Positions 1 through 7,792 of a stretch of DNA of 18,974 bases are shown here, piece by piece. The DNA is taken from assembly GCA_030526455.1 (NCBI GenBank), contig JAUNCU010000035.1, positions 1 to 18,974 of the forward strand. Direction: 5' to 3'. Position 1 is the stretch's first letter. The number at the start of each line of letters is the position of its first letter. This DNA comes from Bacteroidales bacterium. GTDB lineage: Bacteria > Bacteroidota > Bacteroidia > Bacteroidales > Muribaculaceae. The notes beneath the pieces were generated by a model that did no database searches, was not told the origin of the DNA, and saw only the letters and a program-made list of their open reading frames with translations. Position numbers and translations under genes: made by a program.

Positions 1-90
1 CAAGAAAGTTGAGACTTTAAGATATTTTAGAGATATGAGGTTCTGCAACACCCTCGGTGGGTGGTCTCCTAGTGTTGGACTCAGTGGAAT

Positions 91-119
91 AACACAGGGG
101 GTAAATTAGTGGGAGAGGC
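91..119. repeat. Dispersed intergenic motif, copy 1
   Basis: This motif runs from AACAC to AGAGGC. It matches 18805-18834 at the other end of the window in the same orientation, about 24 of 29 positions with one gap, sharing TTAGTGG and AGAGGC. Its last six bases are the first six of the terminal repeat of the element at 114-285. Two copies 18.7 kb apart in non-coding DNA suggest a genome-wide repeat family; I do not recognise its name. Confidence 0.5.
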
Positions 120-285
120 AGGGGGTGTGTCAAAACGTAGAATAAGGTAGGGACGCGATACATCGCGTCCGCGCTAGGCGATGGCTATATTATTTTGATT
201 ACCAACGCCTAATGCGGACGCGATGTATCGCGTCCCTACCATGTTTTTGGGCGTATGTTTGAATTTTGACACACTCCCCGCCTCT
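114..285. mobile_element. MITE-like palindromic element
   Basis: The element has terminal inverted repeats of 22 bp (114-135 and 264-285) with two mismatches, outer end AGAGGC and inner end GTGTGTCAAAA. Inside them is a perfect 27-bp inverted repeat (147-173 and 213-239). Each of those arms is itself a palindrome: GGACGCGAT, two bases, ATCGCGTCC. The shorter match TAGGCG/CGCCTA lies nearer the centre. The element is 172 bp and has no coding capacity, so any movement would need a transposase supplied in trans. I see no clear target-site duplication. A REP/BIME-like palindrome family or a transcript-end stabiliser is the alternative reading. Confidence 0.6.
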
Positions 286-359
286 ACGTTCCGCTTCTCA
301 ACACATCTGTTTTTGCGATGTCTATAATGTTTATCCCCCAGAATTTTCCAGTGAGCCGA

Positions 360-749
360 TTATTCGGTGGTGATGGTGGTGGTCCAGAGGCCGTGGAGGT
401 TGCAGTATTCGTAGACGGCGATTACTGTTTCGCAGCAGTCGCAGTGGGCGGCTTCTGCTGGCTGGGTGGGATCGAGGTGGATGATTTTGAGTGAATTGCT
501 GGTTTCGACGGCGATGAAGCAGATGTGGTGCTCGGGTGTCATGGGGTGGGGCAGTGAGCCTACTTCAATCATGAGGGTGCCGTCTTGCTGGCGGGTGACT
601 ACTGGCACATGCTTCTCGGCTGCGCCGTCTTGGGTCATGGCGTCGAGCATCTGCATGGGTTTGCCGCAGCACACGGGCACTACGCCTGAGTCTTCAATCA
701 CTGCAAACACGTTGCCACAAATAGGGCATTTGTAGAATCTTGCTTTCAT
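360..749 (-). CDS. dfx: Desulfoferrodoxin (superoxide reductase)
   Basis: A 129-aa cytoplasmic non-haem iron protein that reduces superoxide to hydrogen peroxide without making oxygen, protecting anaerobes. The N-terminal desulforedoxin domain has four iron-binding cysteines (C8, C11, C27, C28). The neelaredoxin domain follows: EKHVP (E45, K46, ligand H47), LPHPMTPEH (ligands H68, H74) and CNLHG (C116, H119). This gives the full His4-Cys active site plus the conserved lysine. Length is normal for a two-iron desulfoferrodoxin. The segment before the last ligand pair carries extra cysteines (C103, C105, C106) that I do not associate with the family. The gene is separated from the PUL by the terminator at 862-908 and has its own promoter at 808-839, so it is an independent unit. 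The family call is very secure. Confidence 0.96.
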   Translation of the reverse strand: MKARFYKCPICGNVFAVIEDSGVVPVCCGKPMQMLDAMTQDGAAEKHVPVVTRQQDGTLMIEVGSLPHPMTPEHHICFIAVETSNSLKIIHLDPTQPAEAAHCDCCETVIAVYEYCNLHGLWTTTITTE

Positions 750-807
750 AACTAATTAAGGTTTAGAACGATTGATAATAAAGTTTTCAAATGCATTCCT
801 GCGTGGG

Positions 808-839
808 CAAAATTATCCATTACTTTTCGCAATACCAAA
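808..839 (-). promoter_or_regulatory. Promoter of desulfoferrodoxin gene
   Basis: Read on the minus strand, TTTG (839-836) is followed after 20 nt by TAATTTTG (815-808), an exact match to the Bacteroidetes -33 TTTG / -7 TAnnTTTG promoter. Transcription would start near 801, leaving a leader of about 50 nt before the ATG at 749. No known redox-regulator site was recognised. Confidence 0.65.
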
Positions 840-861
840 TTTTCGCGTGTTTATTTGTGCT

Positions 862-908
862 AAAAAATAAAAAGAGAGATGAATGCTGTGATGAGCATCC
901 ATCTCTCT
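862..908 (-). terminator. Terminator of the PUL operon
   Basis: On the minus strand a 9-bp perfect stem (908-900 with 881-873) continues inward after one mismatch as ATGCT/AGCAT with a 6-nt loop. It is followed by a T-rich tail (872-862). It lies 49 bp beyond the GH3 stop codon, as expected for the intrinsic terminator of the whole operon. Confidence 0.85.
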
Positions 909-956
909 GTGGTTATTGAATCGGCCTTGTGAGGCCGCTAGAGGCGCTGTGAGGCG

Positions 957-3221
957 TTATTTGAGCGAGAAGGTGAGTGTCTGCACCTCTTGGCTGTTGG
1001 GTCCTACCATGACCTCGAAATCGCCTGGTTCGCAAATGTACTGGAGTTCGTTGTTGTAGAACTTGAGTTTGTCGGCTGTGATGGTGAAGTTCACCACTTG
1101 GCTTTCGCCCTTCTTGAGGAAGATGCGCTTGAAGTCTTTGAGTTCCTTTACTGGGCGCGAGATGCTGCCCACGAGGTCGCGGATGTAGAGTTGCACCACT
1201 TCAGCGCCGTCGTAGTTGCCGGTGTTGCTCACTTTCACCGATACGTTGATGCTGCCGTCTTCAGTCATGCTGGTGCTGCTGATGGCTGGAGCGCCGTAGG
1301 CGAATGTGGTGTACGACTTGCCGTAGCCGAAGGGGTAGAGTGGGGCGTTGTCCACGTCGAGGTAGTTGCTGGTGAACTTCTGGAACCACTTGTTGCATGG
1401 GCGGCCAGTGTTGAGGTGGTTGTAGTAGATGGGGATTTGGCCCACGCTCTTAGGCATTGATGCGCTGAGGCGTCCGCTTGGAGCCACGTCGCCAAACACC
1501 ACGTCGCAGATGGCGTCGCCGGCTTCGCTACCGCCAAACCACACGTTGAGGATGGTGCCGAAGTTTTCCTTTTCCCAGTTCATCACTGTGGTGCGGCCTG
1601 AGAAGTTGAGCAGCACGATGGGTTTGCCTGTGGCTTTGAGTGCTTCGAGAAGATCTTTTTGTGCATCGAGAATTTCGAGGTTGGTGCGCGAACTGCTTTC
1701 GCCGGTCATTTCGCTGGGTTCGCCCATGCAAGCCACAATCACGTCGGCCTGCTTAGCGATGGCCACAGCCTCGTCGCGCATCACCTTGGCATCGCGCTTG
1801 TCGCGCATTTCGCGGCCAAACATGGTGCTGTTCAGTTCGAGTGTTTCGTCGTAGCAGATGTTGCTGCCCTTGGCGTAGAGCACCTCGGCCTTGCCCTTGA
1901 GGGCGTCGGTCATGGCTTCGCGCACGCTCTTGTACTTATCGGAAGCGGCAGCCACACTCCATGTGCCGGGCATATTGGTGCGGGTGTCGGCCAAAGGACC
2001 CACGAGGGCAATCTTGCCTTGCTTCTTCAGAGGGAGCAGATTGTCGCGGTTTTCGAGGAGCACGAAGGTTTCGGTAGCGAGTTTGCGTGCAGCGGCGCGG
2101 TGTTCGGCGGTGTAGATTTCCTTAGTCACGCGCTTGCTGTCGAGATAGCGGTATGGGTCGTCGAAGAGACCGAGTTTGTATTTCGCTTCCAGAATGCGGC
2201 GGCAAGCCTGGTCGATAGTGGCCATGGTCACCTTGCCTTCGCTGAGCGATTTCTCGATGGTGCCCACGAAGCCGTCGGCCACCATGTCCATGTCGGTACC
2301 GGCGTTGAGTGCGAGAGCCGAAACGGTCTGCAGATCGCCCATGCCGTGGGCAATCATTTCGCTGATGGCGGTGTAGTCGGTCACCACGAAGCCCTTGAAG
2401 CCCCACATGTCGCGCAGCACGGTGGTCATGAGCCACTTGTTGCCAGTGGCGGGGATGTAGTCAACGGTGTTGAACGAAGTCATGAACGAACCCGCGCCAG
2501 CGTCGGATGCTGCCTTGTAGGGAGGGAAATATTCGTTGAACATGCGTGTGTGGCTCATGTCCACGGTGTTGTAGTCGCGTCCGGCTTCGGCACCACCATA
2601 GAGGGCAAAGTGCTTCACGCAGGCCAGCATGGTGTTGTTGGCAGTGAGGTCGTTGCCTTGGTAGCCTTCCACCATGGCCTTGGCAATCTGGCTGCCCAGA
2701 TAGGGGTCTTCGCCTGCGCCTTCAGCCATGCGTCCCCAGCGAGAATCGCGGCAGATGTCAACCATGGGGCTGAAGGTCCAACTGATACCGTCGGCAGTCG
2801 ATTCCACTGCTGCGATGCGTGCCGAGTTGCGGATGGCATCCATGTCCCACGACATCGACAGGGCGAAAGGAATGGGGAACACGGTTTCGTAGCCGTGAAT
2901 CACGTCCATACCGAAGATGAGCGGAATGTGAAGGCGGCTTTGCTCCACGGCAATCTTCTGCACTTCGCGAATCTTGTCCACACCTTTGAGGTTGAACAGA
3001 CCGCCCACTTGGCCATTCTTGATCTTTGTGGCCACGTCGCTACTCTTCGCCTGTCCGGTAACGATTTCGCCCGATACGGGAAGGTTGAGTTGGCCGATTT
3101 TTTCCTGAACGGTCATCTTCGACATCAAGTTGTCGATGAATCGGTTCATCTTTGCTTCGTCGGTTTTGGCAGTTGCCTGCAGTGCGGCAAGAGCCATGAT
3201 GATTGCAAATAACTTTTTCAT
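957..3221 (-). CDS. bglX: GH3 beta-glucosidase, BglX type
   Basis: A 754-aa exported glycoside hydrolase that should release glucose from the non-reducing end of beta-gluco-oligosaccharides. The signal peptide is residues 1-18, with no lipobox cysteine, so a periplasmic location is likely. The (beta/alpha)8 domain covers about 22-360, with KHF (203-205) and the nucleophile D282 in GFVVTDY. The alpha/beta sandwich domain is about 385-610, with the likely acid/base E508 in TGESSSR. A fibronectin-III-like C-terminal domain covers about 665-750. All parts and the usual family length are present. It is the last gene of the operon, 48 bp after the GH144 gene. As background from memory, the Bacteroides GH3 enzyme beside a GH144 gene cleaves sophorose and beta-1,2-gluco-oligosaccharides, so that is the preferred substrate here. 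The family is secure; the linkage is inferred from context. Confidence 0.93.
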   Translation of the reverse strand: MKKLFAIIMALAALQATAKTDEAKMNRFIDNLMSKMTVQEKIGQLNLPVSGEIVTGQAKSSDVATKIKNGQVGGLFNLKGVDKIREVQKIAVEQSRLHIPLIFGMDVIHGYETVFPIPFALSMSWDMDAIRNSARIAAVESTADGISWTFSPMVDICRDSRWGRMAEGAGEDPYLGSQIAKAMVEGYQGNDLTANNTMLACVKHFALYGGAEAGRDYNTVDMSHTRMFNEYFPPYKAASDAGAGSFMTSFNTVDYIPATGNKWLMTTVLRDMWGFKGFVVTDYTAISEMIAHGMGDLQTVSALALNAGTDMDMVADGFVGTIEKSLSEGKVTMATIDQACRRILEAKYKLGLFDDPYRYLDSKRVTKEIYTAEHRAAARKLATETFVLLENRDNLLPLKKQGKIALVGPLADTRTNMPGTWSVAAASDKYKSVREAMTDALKGKAEVLYAKGSNICYDETLELNSTMFGREMRDKRDAKVMRDEAVAIAKQADVIVACMGEPSEMTGESSSRTNLEILDAQKDLLEALKATGKPIVLLNFSGRTTVMNWEKENFGTILNVWFGGSEAGDAICDVVFGDVAPSGRLSASMPKSVGQIPIYYNHLNTGRPCNKWFQKFTSNYLDVDNAPLYPFGYGKSYTTFAYGAPAISSTSMTEDGSINVSVKVSNTGNYDGAEVVQLYIRDLVGSISRPVKELKDFKRIFLKKGESQVVNFTITADKLKFYNNELQYICEPGDFEVMVGPNSQEVQTLTFSLK

Positions 3222-3269
3222 TGTAATGGTTTTTGTTATGTTTTGTTTTGATGTTTTGGTTGCGATAGA

Positions 3270-4646
3270 TTATGGTGCTACGGTGAAGTCGAGTTTCTTC
3301 AGTCCCTCTTTCACTTCAGGGCAGTTCATAAACAATTTCCAGAGCAGCCCCGAGCGGTAGTTTTCAATCATGGGCGCAATGGTGCACTGGTCGATGGCGA
3401 GGTAGCGTGGCAGTGTCCACTTGTTTTTCTCGCTGAAGGCGTCGTAGAAGCCATATTTGCCCCAAATCCAGTTGCCTTTCTTCCAGAAGCCCTTCAGTGC
3501 TGCCATAGATTCGGCAGGGGTGTAGGGGAACGATGAGAGGGCGGCGGTGGGGGTGATTACGCCCAGGTCGTTGTTGGGCGCGTGGGCAGAGTAGCCTGCG
3601 GTGGAGTAACTGGCTGTGAGTCCCCAGCAGTCGGCGCCATAGCCGGCGTAGCCTTTAGGGTTAGCCACGCAGTAGTCGTAGTTGCTCAGCGCGTGGTTGC
3701 GCATGGCTTCCCAGTAGTCGGCATAGCGGTCTTTCAAGCCTTTTGGGTTGAGGCCGATCCAACTGTAGTGAGCCCAGAAGAGCGGACCGCCAGTCTGTTC
3801 GGCACCATTGTGCTTCAGCAGCAGTGGGTGTCCGTAGGGGGCTGCCTTGGTGGTGATGGCACCGCTGCGTGCCCATCCCTTGTGATAACATGAAGCAGGC
3901 ACACTGTGGGTGGGCGATGCTGCAGCGAGCACATATACGATAATACATTCATTGTAGCCTTCCAGCGGGAAGTTCATCTCCCAGCCGTAGTTGGGCGACC
4001 AGTGCCAGTAGATCACGTCCTTGCCGCCGTTGCGATACCAGTCGAAGTCCATCTCGTGCCAGAGTGTGTTGATTTTCTCGGCGAGTTTCTTCTCTTCGGC
4101 GTTGCCATCTTTGAAGTATTCTCTCACGCAAAGCAGGCTCTGCATGAGGAAGCAACTCTCCACCAGGTCGCCGCCGTTGTCCTTTTGGCCGAAAGGCACC
4201 ACCTTGCCAGTGGGACCATTGAGCCAGTGGGGCCACACGCCGTGGAAGCGGTCGGCCTTGGTGAGGTAGTCCACAATCTTGTGAAGGCGAATCACACCCT
4301 CGCTACGGCCTATGAAGCCGCGCTCGATAGCCACGAGCAGGCCAGCCACACCGAAGCCGCTGCCGCCTGTGGTGACCACGTGCTTGTCGTTGCTGGGGTA
4401 GATGCCGTCGAGGTGAATGCGCTCGGGTGCGAGTCCCGAGGTGGGTTCTGCGCCTTCCCACATGTAGTTGAAATGCACCTTTTGGATGTAGTCGAGAAAT
4501 TCGTCGTCGCTGGCAAAGGTGCTGGGACGATCGTTAACCGATGGGTTTGGCCCAGGCACTGGTGGCTCTGGACTGGGACTTGCAGTGGAACTGCACGCAG
4601 TGAGCAGCATTGCAAGGCATGTGAATGCATAGAAAAGTCGATTCAT
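3270..4646 (-). CDS. GH144-type beta-1,2-glucanase lipoprotein
   Basis: A 458-aa lipoprotein. The start at 4646 is chosen because it gives a lipoprotein signal with LLTAC and lipid-bearing C18; upstream in-frame codons read through the preceding gene. A Pro-rich linker (22-40) leads to an (alpha/alpha)6-barrel glucoamylase-like domain (Pfam Glycoamylase type) to the C-terminus. Typical stretches are GGSGFGVAGLLVAIERGF (94-111), DNGGDLVES (156-164), NFPLEGYNE (225-233) and WGLTAS (341-346). Known GH144 members are endo- or exo-acting beta-1,2-glucanases, the exo type releasing sophorose. No catalytic residue is assigned here, as GH144 numbering could not be checked. It lies 23 bp after the GH43-like gene and 48 bp before GH3, so it is co-transcribed. 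A surface or periplasm-facing outer-membrane location is inferred. Endo versus exo action cannot be told. Confidence 0.85.
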   Translation of the reverse strand: MNRLFYAFTCLAMLLTACSSTASPSPEPPVPGPNPSVNDRPSTFASDDEFLDYIQKVHFNYMWEGAEPTSGLAPERIHLDGIYPSNDKHVVTTGGSGFGVAGLLVAIERGFIGRSEGVIRLHKIVDYLTKADRFHGVWPHWLNGPTGKVVPFGQKDNGGDLVESCFLMQSLLCVREYFKDGNAEEKKLAEKINTLWHEMDFDWYRNGGKDVIYWHWSPNYGWEMNFPLEGYNECIIVYVLAAASPTHSVPASCYHKGWARSGAITTKAAPYGHPLLLKHNGAEQTGGPLFWAHYSWIGLNPKGLKDRYADYWEAMRNHALSNYDYCVANPKGYAGYGADCWGLTASYSTAGYSAHAPNNDLGVITPTAALSSFPYTPAESMAALKGFWKKGNWIWGKYGFYDAFSEKNKWTLPRYLAIDQCTIAPMIENYRSGLLWKLFMNCPEVKEGLKKLDFTVAP

Positions 4647-4669
4647 TGTAGTGTATTGAGTTTTGTTGG

Positions 4670-6775
4670 TTATTGTTTCACAATCTTTGACATCGCCGAG
4701 CGTCCCACTTCGTTGAGGGCTTCGATGGCAAAATAATAGGTGGTTCCGAGGTCGAGGCCGCGGAAGTCGTATTCGTTCTTGCCATTCACGGTGATGCAGT
4801 TGTAGAGTTTGCCGGGCTCTACGCCGTAGTACACGTTGTAGCCGTAGGCGTCGGCTTGTGGCTGCCATGTGATCATGGCGTTGCGTGCGTCGGCCTTGTC
4901 GCGCTTCACCTTAAAGCCCTTCACAGGGGCTGGCTTTTCGCCCTCGGCGTTGCCAAACACGCGAATTTGGCTCAGGCAGAAGTAGCCGCTCGAAGGCATG
5001 TGCAGGTTCACCACCTTAATGAAGCGAGTGGTGAGTGGTGCCTGTAGTTCGATGTAGTCGTGCGGCGCATCGCGGTCGTTGTCGCTCTTGTCCACCACCA
5101 GATCCCAGTTCTTGCCGTCGGTGCTGGCGAAGATTTGGTATTGGTAGTAGATATCGTTGGCGCGATTGTGCTGCACGGTCTTGTGGTCGTAGTAATTGAG
5201 TTGAATGGCGCGCACGGTGCGCTCGCCGCCCAGGTCGATTTGTGCCCATTCGCCCGCATCACCGCTCTTGGCGCTCCAGTAGGTGCGCATGTTTTCGTCG
5301 GTGAGGCTGGAGGCGGTGAGTGTGCTGTCGGTGCTCGACACCTTCACATCCTTGCCGTAGGAAAGCAGCATCCATCCTGTGAATCGTTCGGCGGGATTTT
5401 TGATATCGTGGTCGCCATTCCAGGTGGGGTAGTCGCCAAAGGCTGTGACGCAATACATCACGCCATCGCTGTCGAAGGCGGTGGGGTAGAGGCCTATGCG
5501 GCGCTCGAATTTATACTTGAGCGAGAGCATGCAGGTGCCCACGTGCCAGTAGTTGCCCTTCAGGTCGGCCCATGTGCCGCCGTGGCCCACGCCTTGCACG
5601 AAGCCGCCTGGCTTGTAACTCATGGGGTTGTGCTTCTGGTAGGTGAACGGACCGAGTGGACTGTCGCTCACGTACACGCCGTCGGCATACACAGGGAATT
5701 CGGTGCCGGGGGCGCCATATTGGAAGTAGTATTTACCGCCATGCTTGGTCATGAAGCCGCCTTCGGTGAAGGGGGCGAGCGTCACTTCGTCGTCGTTGTT
5801 CATGCCGAATCGCTCCCATCCGTGCTGCTTGGGCTGCAGCATCATGATGTCGTGAATCTTGCTGATGGGAGTGAAGTCGTCGCGGCTGATTTGCACGGCT
5901 TTCAGCGGGAATTCGTTGCTGGAGCCGTAGTATTCGTAGAGTCGGCCGTCGTCGTCGAGAAATACGTAGGGGTCCCATGTGGGCAGCGTGTTGCGTTCCA
6001 CAGCCTGGCGCCATCGTCCGCTTTTGGGGCTGGTGGAATACCAGATGGGGAGGCCTTCGTAGGTGCTGCCGGTGTAGTAGAGCGTGTCGCCCACCACCCA
6101 TGCTGCGGGAGCGCACTGGTCGTCGTTGGTGGGGAAGCGCTGGAACGATGCGGTGGCAAATTCCCAGTCGCTCAGGTTCTTTGAGTAATGGAAACCGCCT
6201 TGGTTGGTGGAGAAAAGCAGGTTTTCGCCCTTATAGGTGAGCGCCATGGGGTCGGCCGACGAGCGGAACGAACCTCCCTGCTTGGTGTTGTTGTTATAGG
6301 GCTCGTAGTTGTAACTGATGTTGAGCGGATTGCAATAGGTGCGCGTCGTTTGATGCGCGGGGTTCCACCACTTGGTGGCCTGCGCCTTGCGGCGTGGCAG
6401 TGCGGTGCTTTTGCCGCTTGCCTTCTTCAACTTGAAATTCACGGCGCGCTCTGCTGGCTTACGCTCCTGGATGTGCATCGCCTTGCCGGGATAGTACACG
6501 CAGAAGTTCTTGTCGTGGTCGGTGGCGATGAGCGAATAGCGGCCTTGCGCATCGGTGGTGGCATGGCAAGGGCTGTAGAGCCACATCACGGTGGCACCCT
6601 CCAGCGGGCGACCAGCGTCGTCGCACACCACGCCCGTAACGTGGTACTGGGTGTTAACGGCGATGTAGTAGTCGCTCACCTGTCCTTTCACCACTTTCAC
6701 AGAGTCGGCGGCGGCATGGATGCAAAGTGCGGTGAGCACGTTGGTGGCTAAGCCAAGAAGCAGTATTCGTTTCAT
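4670..6775 (-). CDS. GH43-like propeller enzyme with discoidin and FnIII domains
   Basis: A 701-aa exported protein with a signal peptide to about residue 23. A carboxypeptidase-regulatory-like beta-sandwich covers about 44-116 (HVTGVVCDDAGRPLEGATV) and a basic linker 117-135. A five-bladed GH43-type propeller covers about 145-470, an F5/8C discoidin/CBM32-like domain about 475-608, and FnIII 615-701. The GH43/clan-F triad appears intact: base D175 in SADPMAL, pKa modulator D268 in WDPYVFLDDDG, acid E338 in TEGGF, with H398 as the likely accessory histidine. GH43 enzymes usually cleave alpha-arabinosyl, beta-xylosyl or beta-galactosyl bonds, so its place next to GH144 and GH3 is not explained by simple beta-1,2-glucan. 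The N-terminal sandwich is unusual for the family. The gene follows a strong hairpin (6823-6860) and lies 23 bp before GH144. The specificity is unknown. Confidence 0.82.
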   Translation of the reverse strand: MKRILLLGLATNVLTALCIHAAADSVKVVKGQVSDYYIAVNTQYHVTGVVCDDAGRPLEGATVMWLYSPCHATTDAQGRYSLIATDHDKNFCVYYPGKAMHIQERKPAERAVNFKLKKASGKSTALPRRKAQATKWWNPAHQTTRTYCNPLNISYNYEPYNNNTKQGGSFRSSADPMALTYKGENLLFSTNQGGFHYSKNLSDWEFATASFQRFPTNDDQCAPAAWVVGDTLYYTGSTYEGLPIWYSTSPKSGRWRQAVERNTLPTWDPYVFLDDDGRLYEYYGSSNEFPLKAVQISRDDFTPISKIHDIMMLQPKQHGWERFGMNNDDEVTLAPFTEGGFMTKHGGKYYFQYGAPGTEFPVYADGVYVSDSPLGPFTYQKHNPMSYKPGGFVQGVGHGGTWADLKGNYWHVGTCMLSLKYKFERRIGLYPTAFDSDGVMYCVTAFGDYPTWNGDHDIKNPAERFTGWMLLSYGKDVKVSSTDSTLTASSLTDENMRTYWSAKSGDAGEWAQIDLGGERTVRAIQLNYYDHKTVQHNRANDIYYQYQIFASTDGKNWDLVVDKSDNDRDAPHDYIELQAPLTTRFIKVVNLHMPSSGYFCLSQIRVFGNAEGEKPAPVKGFKVKRDKADARNAMITWQPQADAYGYNVYYGVEPGKLYNCITVNGKNEYDFRGLDLGTTYYFAIEALNEVGRSAMSKIVKQ

Positions 6776-6822
6776 TGAAGTATTGAGGGGAAATATATGT
6801 TGTGAAAAAAAATGAAGTCGCT

Positions 6823-6860
6823 AAAAAAAAGGGCGGGAAACGCCAGGCGCCACACCGCCC
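6823..6860 (-). terminator. Within-operon hairpin with T8
   Basis: On the minus strand GGGCGG (start of the transcript-side stem, 6860-6855) pairs with CCGCCC (6836-6831), followed directly by eight T (6830-6823). The 18-nt loop is GC-rich and may fold further. It lies after the EEP gene and 47 bp before the GH43-like start. No clear promoter follows it: TATATTTC at 6797-6790 is a poor, very late match. It is therefore probably a partial terminator. Confidence 0.7.
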
Positions 6861-6922
6861 TACACTACTAACTATTGTATAAAAGAAACCAGCAAATGAA
6901 AAAACTGAGGTTGTTCAACTCC

Positions 6923-7777
6923 TTATAATTCGAGTTGTGATATCACGGGATAATGGTCGGAGAGATATCGCTGCTGGGGCTTGTCGTCGATCACACGGCA
7001 TCGCTTGGCATCGAAATGCTTGCTCACGAAAATGTAGTCGAGCAGTTGGCATTCGCCGGGCTTTGCGCGTCCGAAGTCGTGGAATGAGAAGTCGGGACCG
7101 TAGACGATGGGCGACAGTTGATACACGTTTTTCAGTCCTGCCTCGGTGAGCAGGTCGAAAGGTGCTTCGGCTGCAGTGCAGTTGAAATCTCCAGTTATGA
7201 TGAGTGGCAGATGGGGTGCCAGGGTTTTTGCTTTTTCAATGATGAGTTTTATACCTTCACGGCGTGCAACTTTTCCGTCGCAGTCGAGATGGGTGTTGAA
7301 ATAGGCAAATTGCTTGCCTGTGGTGTTGTCGGTGAGAATTACCCATGTGGCCATGCGGCTATATGAGGCGTCCCACGCTTTCTCGCCGAATTTTTCGGGA
7401 GTGGGGGAGAGGGCGAAATTGCCCCATTTCACGAGTGTGAATCGCGTTTTCTTGAAGAAGATTTCGCAGCGTTCGCCTTTGTCTTTACCATTGTCGCGGC
7501 CGGCTCCCACGTGGCCGTAGTCGCTCATGTGGGCATCGAGGTCGGCAAGTTGGTCGGGACAGAGTTCCTGTGTGCCGAGCAAGTCGGGGGCATAATAGTC
7601 GAGCATCTGGCAGTTGATGTCGCTGCGGTTGGCCCACTTGTGCTCGCCGTCGGAGTCGAGGCTTAGGCGTATGTTGTAGGTCATGATGCTGATCTGAGCC
7701 TTCTCTTGCGCCAGCGCCTGAAATGCGCTCAAGATCAAGATTACTGCTGTGGCAATGCTGCTTGCGATTCGTGTCAT
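6923..7777 (-). CDS. Exported endonuclease/exonuclease/phosphatase-fold protein
   Basis: A 284-aa protein with a cleavable signal peptide (cut near A23), thus probably periplasmic. The EEP (exonuclease III / DNase I / inositol phosphatase) fold is shown by its metal and catalytic motifs in order: TYNIR (N35), GTQEL (E71), NTHLD (N161, H163), GDFN (D197, N199), DYIF (D247) and SDHYPV (D274, H275). All expected active-site residues are present, so it should be a metal-dependent phosphodiesterase or phosphatase. Proteins of this type often sit in Bacteroidetes PULs with unknown substrates; removal of phosphate or phosphodiester decorations from glycans is a reasonable guess here. It lies between two hairpin terminators (7793-7835 before, 6823-6860 after), with only 15 nt between the first T-tract and its ATG. 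The fold is certain; the substrate is not. Confidence 0.88.
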   Translation of the reverse strand: MTRIASSIATAVILILSAFQALAQEKAQISIMTYNIRLSLDSDGEHKWANRSDINCQMLDYYAPDLLGTQELCPDQLADLDAHMSDYGHVGAGRDNGKDKGERCEIFFKKTRFTLVKWGNFALSPTPEKFGEKAWDASYSRMATWVILTDNTTGKQFAYFNTHLDCDGKVARREGIKLIIEKAKTLAPHLPLIITGDFNCTAAEAPFDLLTEAGLKNVYQLSPIVYGPDFSFHDFGRAKPGECQLLDYIFVSKHFDAKRCRVIDDKPQQRYLSDHYPVISQLEL

Positions 7778-7792
7778 GATTGTAAGTTAATT

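Larger units (their letters stand above)
1..359. other. Gene-free left end with repeats
   Basis: No credible coding region is visible. The stretch holds a copy of a dispersed motif (91-119) that abuts a MITE-like inverted-repeat element (114-285). Positions 286-359, just past the desulfoferrodoxin stop, show no convincing terminator hairpin with a T-tract. Bases 1-90 have no recognisable feature. Confidence 0.6.

Noticed and set aside
114..285. CRISPR array or complete insertion sequence
   Set aside because: There are only inverted, not regularly spaced direct, repeats, and no transposase is encoded.
1659..3212. 517-aa open frame antisense to the GH3 gene
   Set aside because: Same antisense artefact; GH3 catalytic motifs on the other strand are intact.
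4647..4868. Upstream extension of the GH144 gene
   Set aside because: The Arg-rich extension overlaps the end of the GH43-like gene in another frame and would hide the lipoprotein signal starting at 4646.
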